DNA from: Ganoderma boninense
Taxonomy: Eukaryota > Basidiomycota > Agaricomycetes > Polyporales > Polyporaceae
Length of the DNA stretch: 64,000 nucleotides
Reading direction: 5' to 3'
NCBI GenBank assembly: GCA_002900995.3
Contig: CM035313.1
Coordinates: 2,356,001 to 2,420,000, forward strand
Each line of letters opens with the position of its first letter. Position 1 is the stretch's first letter. Shown one piece after another: positions 49,026 through 58,853 of this stretch. Under the pieces are notes generated by a model. It ran no database searches. It was not told where the DNA came from and was given only the letters and a program-made list of their open reading frames with translations. Both the position numbers and the translations under genes were made by a program.

Positions 49026-51877
49026 CTACTGCTCAGCGTCCTCATCGATGTTCTCGCCCATGCCCAGTCGCTGGATGAGATGGTCGATTTTGACTTTGTG
49101 TATTCGATGATGCTCCTGCCAGCCCTTCCAGGGATGATGTGGATACTACGGGCCAGAACCTTGGCTGAGCAAATTGCCTCATGCAAAACAACAGGCTAAC
49201 GTACCTGCCGTCCGAAAGCCTGGAATATCTTGTCAGACGTGCCCTCGGGTTTGCTGAAGAAGTACTGCGCCAGCAGAATGTCGTCCTTCCGACTATATCG
49301 CATCTTTTTCTCCGGAGGGGTAGGAAGCGGTTCGTCGCCTGGCTCGTGGTGCAGCTCGTGCTTATGCCTCCTATAGAACTTCATCCAGGATGCACGAGAA
49401 TGGTGAGGAGCCTAGAGACCCAAATATACCCACACAAAGTCAACAATACACCCACTGATGATCGTTGGAACACGCATACCTTCAAAGCAACTTCCTTCCA
49501 GAACTGCACCATATCTAGCTTGTTCTCATGCTGTCGCGTCCGGTACTCCAAGAAGCGAACCAGGAAGATGACATCTTCATCCGTAAACGCAACGCCTTTA
49601 CCTGTCGTACTCCGATACAGTGCTCTGGGTGGCGTTGGCGATCGCGTCCGACCGATGTCCTGTGCAGCAGCTCGATGCGCGGCGGGTATGGCTCCGGGCC
49701 CGTGGCTTACAGGCAGACTTGGCGTCTCTTGTTCACCCATTGGCTGCGACTGCTCGCTTGGGCCGGCTTCATTGTCCACAGGCATGGAGGAGGGATCTCG
49801 CTCTTCGACGTCTTCCCCGAGGTCCATAGCATATCCTCCTAGACGGATTTTATGTTTGTTGCAATATCGCCTCCAAGAGTAGAACCTGCGCCAAAAGTTA
49901 CATCTCATACAGCATCTTGTACCTATGCACTCACGTATGATGCGGTGCCTGAAATACGCGCAGGTTAGATGTAGCTGTATCTGATATATGATGACGTATA
50001 TACACGCCTTGATTGCTATTCGTTCGCATATTTCACGCAAGCTAAAGTATGATCCTTAGCATGCCATCACAAAACCACAATACGACCCCTTACCTGAGTA
50101 CCAGCCCTTGTTCCTGGCAGTAATCGATGTATCGCTTCAAGTACATTACATCATCCGACGTGAACAGGTTACCACCATATGTGCTCTTGATAACGCGGGT
50201 TGGAGGCGTCGGTGACCGCCCTGGAGGATTTCGACGGTTCGCAACCAACGTCGAGGCGTGAGGGGCGGGCTGTGGCTGGTCTCTTCATCAGTACCTAAGA
50301 TGCACGCAACCGACCGAAGACCCGTAACCACCAGCACCATACCTGCAGTTTGGTTCGCTTTCGTCCCCTTGTCACCTTCTCGGGTTCAGCGACGGTCATT
50401 TCCGTGTCGGCATTAGAGGGTCCAGCCTCTTCCATATACTGGTCGGGTGCCTCCGGATATGGCTGCTCGTACTGAGAAAAAGTCGGAAGCCCATTGGTGA
50501 ATCGTCGCTGACTGTGATAGAGCCCACGTACATGCTGAGTATAATAGCCGTCTGGACCGGGTACCCATCCTGGACCCTGGTCGTCCCGATACCTATATGC
50601 ATATTCTGGTGGGGGCGGAGGCACCATGCCAGGAGGCGGAGGCTGCATTGCGTGGTACGTGCCGTCCCATTGCTGCTGCTCTTCGGCGTATCCTGGATGG
50701 CGCTCCATCATATGGTGTTCAGGCTGTGGTGGTGGAGGCGGAGGAGGTGGAGGAGGGGGAGGGGCGAGATGAGTCTGCGCTGGCGCAATGCCATTCGGTG
50801 CTTGCCAGGTTTGGGGCGGCGCAGACGTTGGTGGCTGCATTGCGCGTGGCGTAACGTCGATGGGAGGGCCATACACGTATGGAAAGGAGCTTGAGTGGGC
50901 AACAATGGGGGCTGGGTGACCCATTGGCATTGCAGGGGGAGGTATGCCCTGACCATGGGTAGGAGGAGCTTGCGGATGTGGTGTATGATGTTGAAGGGGT
51001 TGTTGTTGCTGTTGCTGTTGCTGTTGCTGCTGGAGGACCTGTTCCGGGGGTACGTGGTGGACCATTTCTTCGTGCGGTGGCTCAGGAACGTGCGACAAAG
51101 ATGGGCCCGCCTCCGGCTGAGGCTGCTGATGTACAATGGGAATGACTCTGAAAATGACGATAAGTTATACTGCCCAGGGACCGGTGTCAGAGGGACCCAC
51201 TTCTCGGTGCCAGTCACTTTGCAGTCACCGAAATTGGTGTGGTAGGTCTGAAGCTCACCGGCTTCGACGCATCGGACAACCCATTGGGCATTAAGAACAA
51301 TCTTTCCCTTTTTCCCGACATACTGGCGGTACAAACTCTGACCGGACTCCTTGTAGGGATCAACTAGAAAGGTGAATAGAATGTAAGCGGGGAAAACGGA
51401 AAACGGAACGCGCATCTTCACCGTTGCTTTATGGCATATGGAATTTCACTCACCTAGGATGTATGCTACTCCGCTATAGCCTTGTGACACGATTCCCCCA
51501 TGGGTCTGTATGCCGAAGAAGTCAATAAAATGGTCCGCATGCTAGAAGTCGGGAACGACGGAGATAATGATACGCAGTGGCATGAAGTATGGGTTGACTT
51601 TGAAAGCCAGGCAATCGTTGTGGAATGGCAAACGACGCGTCGAGGGTGGAAGCATACAAGTGATAGCGAGACATACCGTTATAAGCTTCACAATTTCAGT
51701 CCAGTTGTCGACATCCTTCTCGACATAGATTGCAAGAGGCGTGCCCATCAAGGGATCCAGGAAAAGGTCGTCGTTCGCGCTGGAGTCGTCGTCAGGCGGG
51801 GACATGTTTGGAGGATGGGAGGCATGTTGGGTGTGGTCGCGCCGAGCGCGGTTGGTGGAAGAGCGTGCTGGTGCCAT
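49026..51877 (-). CDS. RAP1: Rap1-like telomere protein: BRCT plus three Myb-like repeats
   Basis: Nuclear protein of the shelterin type, predicted to act at telomeres. Ten minus-strand exons: 51877-51677, 51505-51454, 51363-51182, 51125-50343, 50275-50094, 50041-50008, 49948-49935, 49885-49480, 49411-49205 and 49145-49026, giving 726 residues. A BRCT domain lies at about 35-140 (KLITTHGGIVSQGYSGVAYI, AQWVVRCVEAGEL). A polyglutamine run, a 12-proline run and disorder follow. Three Myb-like units then occur: about 441-490 (NLFTSDDVMYLKRYI, APHHTFYSW), about 585-640 (VAFTDEDVIFLVRFLEY, APHHSRASW) and about 654-715 (RYSRKDDILLAQYFF, YPHHPWKGW). An intron of the same phase precedes (A/Y)PHH in each. 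No C-terminal RCT domain is recognised. The exon 3/4 junction is uncertain; exons 6/7 need a GC-AG intron. Confidence 0.82.
50992..51033 (-). repeat. CAG/CAA microsatellite encoding polyglutamine
   Basis: Alternating CAG and CAA codons in Rap1 exon 4 specify about eleven glutamines. A run of about twelve prolines is encoded slightly further 3' (about 50729-50765). Such tracts vary in length between strains. Confidence 0.7.
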
Positions 51878-52793
51878 GGGTCTTGCCCGCGGTCGTCTTG
51901 GGCAGCGATGCTTCAGGGGGCTTCGGCGCTCGTCCCTCTCAATGCGGACTTTGAATTCCATACTCAACACCACCCAACCGCCCGTTCTCGTCACCACACC
52001 CAACGCCCTTCCCTTCCATCCCCCTCACTCTCCTGCACTTTCTGCATAACTCGAGTCATCGCTACTCATAGCCTCAGGCGCTCCACCCCTCAATCCGCCA
52101 AACTCTGCAAGATACACATCACCCAGTACTCGCAGAATTTCGAGGTGTGATCATTACCAAGCAACCGCTCACGATGAACTCGGCCACCTTTAGAAAAATT
52201 ATACCGTCGAAAACGGTACCGTGTAACTTCAGAAGGACAAACAGAACACCATCACTTGATTCGATTCTACAAGTGGTCTTTCCAACCACCTTTATGCGCA
52301 CGTGATTCATGCTTCATTATCAATTGCATGCTCAATTGCATGAACGTTCGCTCATGTTGAGAATGCTAAAATCTAGATCTGTGGTATTGTGCTTCATTGA
52401 AACGGCCTATCGGCTTCTATGCTCGACAGAATGGATGAGGACTCCACAACGACGAATTGGCAAGTTTCACCGCCTTCAATCACGATAGCTATTCGCGGTG
52501 ATGACACAAGGCTCAACAACCTCAGTTTGTACGTCTTTTTCCGCACCTCTAAGTAGCTCTCTTCGAATCAAGTGATATGGGAATATGTTTACATCTTGTG
52601 TCCTTATCGGTGAGACCACCAGCGGCGCGGCGGCACGTCCTATAGCGCTCAGTGGCGTATATGACGATAAGATGCGTGTTTCTGGTTGATGTCGGAGTGG
52701 CCGAGAGCATTTCAAGCGAACAGTATCAACGCCAGTCAAGAGAGGGGGAGAATCGACACATTTGCCACTGCAACGGGCTCCGAAGGCGAGCAA
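51878..52793. other. Intergenic upstream of Rap1-like gene
   Basis: Contains the Rap1-like promoter and short unrecognised frames (for example 52476-52793, minus). The motif GTCGGAGTGGCCGAG at about 52691 resembles a tRNA A box, but no B box or cloverleaf follows. Confidence 0.45.
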
Positions 52794-53507
52794 TAGCCTC
52801 CCTCAATTCTCTGTTTTATTTTTCCCCTGGGCAGAAGCGCCCTCGCTTAGGCCCGTGATGTGACCTGTCCCATGTCTCCCTCGCACGAGAAATACATCGT
52901 TCTTACCATGTATTCTCCTTCGTAAAACTCCTCGGGCAGGCTCTCGGCTGGTCGACGTCGGGGCGGGAAGGCGGGGCGGGGGGGACGTTGAAGGGGCGGA
53001 AGGCGGACGGGCGTCTGACACGCTGCTGCCCATCAAACGGCGCTTCGGAAATCGCATACGCCTAGGACGTGCCACGAAGAGTGAACACTGAAATCTAGTT
53101 ATTCAACGCTATAAACACAGGTGGTAGCGAGAGTTCAGTACAGACACGTATGGTACAATATTATAATCTAGTCGTTGAAAGCCAGTGTTCGGGACGGTAG
53201 GTGTATGTACTTACAGTTCGCATCCCTCCGAGTCCGCCATGGGCGAGCTAGGCGCCGAGCAATATTGATGGAGGCAGCGTGTCAGACGCCCGTCCGCCTT
53301 CCGCCCCTTCAACGTCCCCCCCCGCCCCCGCCTTCCCGCCCCGACGTCGACCAGCCGAGAGCCTGCCGAGGAGTTTTACGAAGGAGAATACATGGTAAGA
53401 ACGATGTATTTCTCGTGCGAGGGAGACATGGGACAGGTCACATCACGGGCCTAAGCGAGGGCGCTTCTGCCCAGGGGAAAAATAAAACAGAGAATTGAGG
53501 GAGGCTA
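52794..53507. repeat. 714-bp inverted repeat with about 243-bp arms
   Basis: The left arm (52794 to about 53036) and the reverse complement of the right arm (about 53265 to 53507) match almost base for base, from TAGCCTCCCTCAATTC outside to the ATCAA end inside. The differences seen are one-base indels in G/C runs and a few bases near the inner edge. A spacer of about 228 bp separates them. The outermost TA on both sides could be a duplicated TA target, as for Tc1/mariner-type MITEs, or simply the end of the repeat. No transposase is encoded. It may be a fold-back element or a recent inverted duplication. Confidence 0.85.
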
Positions 53508-55360
53508 ATGTCTGAAGTTTTAGGGCTAATTTTAAGTCGGTACGTGGATATACATCTTCCTGTCCTTTGACATTCAGTGCGTCAATCTTCGCTCACGGAC
53601 AACTATACCGTAGATAGGCATGCACCCCACCATTTTGCCTTTCGTCCATCCCTCGCGTCGCGGTCTTTTACATGGTTCCTGATGTTCAAGTCTCGGGTCC
53701 ATACTCTGGGAGGCCAGCTGGTCAGCTGGTCTGTACCAAGGGCTGCCGATGTGACTCCATGGGTAATCACGGACTTAAGTACTGAGCACTGCGTACTGAG
53801 GACGAGCGGGAAGGTAAGTGTTTGAGACGTTGACATCGGTCGTCTCCGCGTTGGCGATCGTTCGGCGGCGGTACCCTCCCAATTTGGCATGGGATGGTTG
53901 ATCCTCCTCTGCTGCCTGCAACCTTTGCTCAACCTCTTCCCGGTCGAGTGCGCGAAGTAAGTCCTATGATGATGAATTTTCAATGAAACATCCGATCTAA
54001 TGCGCACCATAGGTAGTTCTGGCGTCATCTGCCGTTGGCAGCACACTCACCCTGGGTACACGAGATGACGCCACAAATCCTGTTACCGCTATGACATCAT
54101 AGTGAGAGGCGTTCCGATCTTCCCAGAACGAACGATATTACCGTTCTGTCATGTAAGACTAACACCGTCTCGGACCCGAAAGCCGCAATGAACTGAACGA
54201 ATTCAGGTTGGTTAGCAGCGGGATTCGCTTGTGGCAGACGTGCGGCCGGAGGGCTGCAATCCCCGCTCTCCTTCCGCCTCCACGCAGCCTTCCAAAGGCA
54301 TCCGACATTCACGCACGGACGTTTCGAGACGACAGCGAACATGTGCATCCGGTCAATACGCCCCATGACACGTCTGAAACTACTTCAGTGTCATGCATTC
54401 ATATGAAGGGTACTGCGGCGCACGGACCCTTAGGCCTCGTGCTGCATACTGCAGGCTCCGAGGGTCTTCCCCGGACCAACGGCTGCCTTCCAAGCCTCTG
54501 CAGGAATGATAGAATCCATGTCAGCGCCATAAAGCATGATCATCCGTACTTATGATATCGTCCGCTGATTTGCACCCGATCTGCCTATAGGAACCCTGTT
54601 GCAATTCTCCGCTTCAACGTCCAGAAAGCATACAGTCTCAGTGTCGAATTTCGGAACATCTTTCCAACGGCTTTACGAAGCGTGTTCTGTAAGGACTCTC
54701 GTGACCGATGATGGCTTTATAACGTCGTGCCTGACACCAACCTGACACCATCTGTGCAAGGCGGGATGGTTTTGATGCACCATGCGGCGCAGCGGGGGCA
54801 TACAAACACACTGACAGGCGATCGAGCCATTTCTAGGACCTCCGACCCGATGGGTCTGGAATCCGACGACTTCGAATCCGAAGTTCCTGTCACCTTGTGC
54901 ACGTTGCGCTACTTACCCTTGCCGGCCCTGTGCCTGTGTTCAGATGCTGCGTTGTCAGATTCTTTAACCCGCATGCAAGTATACTCACCTCCTAAGTTAT
55001 GTAGGTTCGACACACTCCCTTTCGCGGAATCGTGAGGGTTGTCGTAAAGTCTCGGTCTCGTTAGATCAAACTGATACCTGATAGCACTCTCTTCTTATCT
55101 GCCTGATCGTCGGATTAAGTAGCATCAAGCATGGATGGTGAGGCTTCTGGTATTAGCGCTCGCGCGCCACCAGCTTTCAACCTCGCCAACAAAACGATCA
55201 CAGTCCAGTCGTGTTCTAGTTGCACACGGACCTCGTGGGTTTTATACATTGCAAGATGGAATACGTGATGCAACACCAGGTAAGTACGTCTTGTGCGCAG
55301 GGAGGCTGCAGCCCGGCCAGCAGCTACTTACATAAAAGTAGCCCGAGTCCGCATCGTGTC
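53508..55360. other. Gene-poor stretch between the two inverted repeats
   Basis: About 1.85 kb with frames of up to 148 codons on both strands (for example 53603-54046 minus, 54727-55035 plus). None has a recognisable domain, signal peptide or convincing exon chain. Confidence 0.5.
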
Positions 55361-55446
55361 TTGTCTCGTACCCACCCGTCTTAACTCGCACCCCAGTCTT
55401 TTCTGCGGTGGTGGGGTGCGAGTTACGGCGGGTGGGTACGAGACAA
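55361..55446. repeat. Hairpin: 35-bp arms, 16-nt loop
   Basis: The left arm 55361-55395 (starting TTGTCTCGTACCCACCCG) pairs with the right arm 55412-55446 with only two mismatches. The loop is 55396-55411. It is too long and precise to be chance, and no T-run follows to suggest a terminator. It could be a very small fold-back element or a hairpin RNA source. Confidence 0.8.
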
Positions 55447-58400
55447 ATCGCGTTTACCGTCCACCGGATATATGTGGGCTTTGCTATGGCTTACACTTGA
55501 CGCGGATGGTCTTGGCACGATACTAACTCATACTAGGTAACTCACCTCCCACTGCAGCCACTATTGGAATTCCTTGCTTGGACTCATCCAGGTGCTTTCT
55601 TGCTGTGACGATCATCCAAACGGCCGGCCACAATTTCAGCGATACTATCCCATCCATCTTCGAACCTCGAGCTCCCACCCGTATCACGGCCGAATCAGCC
55701 TTCTGAACCCTAGCTAGTAAGCTACCCCACCTCGCAGCCCTCCGAGCGCAACTGGTGCCGATAGCACGCGCCCGCAACGCCCTTTCAGTTTCCCGCATTT
55801 GCCATTTGGGCTTCGTTCCCAGCGCTTGTCCCCACTGCCGGCCTCCGAAGCTCTTCGCGAGTGCGAGCGCGGCGCCGCCCCTCGCCGCCCGTTCTGGACG
55901 ATCGTTCTCTCAAGGTTTAGGCTCAATTCACCGGAGTGCGTGCGCGACCCACGAGATCCGCGCGTCCTGTTCCCAGCTACCACGGATGCGGCAGGTGCGG
56001 TGCCAAGGAGCGAATTATTGAATACTACTCACCTGCCAGCGCTCGAGGGTGGTCAGAGAAAGTCCCGAGAAGCAACAAAAACCGCCACTTCCCTCCGTGC
56101 GTGGGCGTGATGCCGTATAAGCTGCGACCCTCGTTGCCACGAATATTACGCATGTTGCTGACGGTGATAGTGATAGTCACGACTGGTGGAGAACATATAT
56201 TTTGGGACCCAGGATCGCTTCTCGGTTCTCACATCGACCCCCTCCTGCCTTCTCTTCTGCGTAGACAGGTGCGCACCGTCGACCGGGAGGAAGCTTAAGG
56301 GCTCACGCAGGGCATGCACGAACCCGCGAAGCCTCATACAGCTCCGAGCAGCCCAGACCCGTTGCCCGCCGATCCCGCCCTGACGTCGATGCATTGCTAC
56401 TTATCTCGTACAGCGAGCCGTTCGCGGCTCGTGCTGGCCTGCCCCAAAGGCCCCGCCGCTCTTCCTCAGGCCCTCAATGTCTCTTCCTCTTCCCGGTGAC
56501 CGCCCTGTTTCAGGGACCGGATGGCAGAGGGGGCCGCGTTGGTATGCGCGGACGCGGTCCAGCCCCGCCAAGCGACGACCGCGGCTGAGGGTCTCATCTT
56601 CGTGCTCCCCCACGTTCCTTGGAATCCCTGCACTAGAAGCTCCCGGATGTGGGGTCCAAGCCCGGCCTGAGGGACGTGTGCGCAGCAGCGCTGGCAATGC
56701 AGGCGCGAACAGATTTTCGATGCGCTTCCGCGCTGGTCGTCCTGGCTACCGTGGGCCTTGGCTGCCAGCGCCCGGCGCTGTGGAGCGTCTTCAGACTCTT
56801 CTAGCACGACGTCCTTCGCGATATACGCGCATTTCGCGTCAGGAAGAAAATTATACGACAGACGTCAGGTGTTTGCTAGAAGTTTGCGGAAATGCCGATG
56901 CTCATCGACATCGCTGATTGCAGGATTACGTGGACGTCGATGTAAATTGCCTAGTCAAGCGTCCTCGGGCTGGCGGCTTTGCCGGGTCGTACAGCAATAG
57001 TAATCGCGCGAAGAGAAAAGAACGGCGGTCGCGAGGTGCGGGTGCGGGTGCAGTGGCTTGTGCGACAGAACTCTATGATACGCACAGAATACACGCAGGA
57101 CTTGTGCTGGTGAGGATGCAGGAGGCAGTACAGCGAGTGCTTGGACGCTGCTCGCAGCACATGCCCACTGCTTCCATTTCCGGATTCGTCGAATCCTTTG
57201 CTCCGCTGCCTCCCCAGACGCACGAGCGGATGCCGGGACGCATTGTCGCCGGCCCAACGAAGTGGCTGCGAGTGGCTTTGCAAAGAGGCAACTTTAAATT
57301 TGATCGTGAGCACGGCTTCGCACGGTGTTTCTGACGTACGACATGGAGCAAGTACATACTGGAACATTGGAACTTGCAAGGCGAGTGTGGAAACTCAAGG
57401 CGTTCTCCGCAATCGCGGTATTCTGGAAACTGCATGCCAGACAAGCGAGGCGCCTCTGTGCGGTGGCAGTGGCGCACAGGACGGCGTGAAGACGGGCCCG
57501 CACAACATGGTTAAAGTTATTCGACAGCAGGATATGCGGTACGTAATAATCCTTGCCGTTGAGCACAAACCTTCGGACTGCCGTCAAGCCACGACCGGTG
57601 CCGTCACGGCGAGAACGGCAGAGAGCTCCGAAGCGGGGCGGACGAAGTGTCAATGGAACGATTGGAGGTGTCCCGCTCCGTCGCAGGCGCAGATTGGCGA
57701 TCAGGCTCTTTATGGCCACATGCATTGAGACGGGAGCTCGGTGAGTTCAGCAGGTGTCCGGAGGGAGCGGGATCACGAAGGTGATGTTTCTGGGTTTCTG
57801 GGTCTGATTGCTGGATCGCGTTCAAGACGGACTTGAGGGTTCAGGGACATCGGGACAGTTGCGGGGCCGGCACGTTTGCTGTCGGTGGAGTAGGAGGTAG
57901 GGCGGCTCCCACGCGAGAGCGTGCAGCGGCGGGGTTGAGCAGATGGAAGAAGACGATGAGGGCCACAGCTGTTGAGGCCATCAAGGATGTCGGATGTTGG
58001 GTGTGCATTGATGGCTGGGAAGAAAGGCCGGTGGTTGGGTGAGAAGGCGCAACCCTGGGGCAGGTGGAGGAGTCGGGGTAGTCGAGTGTCGCGCAGTTAG
58101 AGGGTGTGGAACGGGTATTGAACGGAGCATTGATTCGCGCCGCACTACCAAAAGGGGGTGATGTATATCCACGATGGACGCACTGAAGGCTGACGCAGAA
58201 AGAATGAATGGAGTTGGTGGGATCAAGTTTGTAACGACGACGGCCAAGATGTGTTGCGCTGGTTTACGTGTCGCGAAGGGGGCGGCGAACGCGGGTGAGC
58301 GGTGAAATGGAGGCAGAGACGTGCTGAGGAATTGGGGAGTCGTGAGCGAGAGAGGCGTGCGACGGGGCAACGTACGGAGAAAGAGCAGCAGGAGAGGAAG

Positions 58401-58853
58401 AGAAGAGTAAATGGGGGACGTGATTCTTCTGTAGATCGGCCGGCGGCAGCACTCGCGGCGGGGCTGCTGAGGGACCAAGGCAGAGAACGCGGATGCGCGG
58501 CGGTTGCGGTGGGCGCCGGCGGCGGAGGTGCACGGGTGGGCGTGCGCCGGGCGGCGGGGGAGGCGATGGCGGGGCGTCGGGGGCGGGGCCGGGGCGATGG
58601 GGGATCTGGGGTGGCAAACAGGGCCACACACGGGGCGGAGTTGGCAGAGCGTGGGAAGGGCCGGGTGGTTCCAGGCGTGTGCGGTTCCCGTTCCCGGTGA
58701 GATTCCCATCCCAGCCAGTCCCTTCTCATTCACGCGGCCAGGCCAGAAACCCGTCCCGTCCCTACTACCCCCATCTCTCCAGCAACCCTGCAGTACCCAT
58801 CTCTCATCCCGCCTCCGTCCCTCGCGAGGCCCGCTCCCTCCCTCGACCACACC
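55447..58853. other. Gene-poor, GC-rich stretch upstream of CDC24
   Basis: About 3.4 kb. Several overlapping long frames on both strands (56477-56917 plus, 57141-57728 plus, 57981-58850 minus) are Arg/Pro/Ala-rich, as expected from random GC-rich sequence. No domain or intron pattern supports a gene. The last several hundred bases are presumably the CDC24 promoter and leader. Confidence 0.5.

Noticed and set aside
52690..52770. GTCGGAGTGGCCGAG resembles the A box of tRNA-Ser/Leu
   Set aside because: No GGTTCGANTCC B box, anticodon stem or acceptor stem follows at the right spacing.
57981..58850. 289-codon minus-strand frame upstream of CDC24
   Set aside because: Pro/Arg/Ser low-complexity sequence with frames open on both strands. 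No domain or intron; it lies in the presumed CDC24 promoter and leader.
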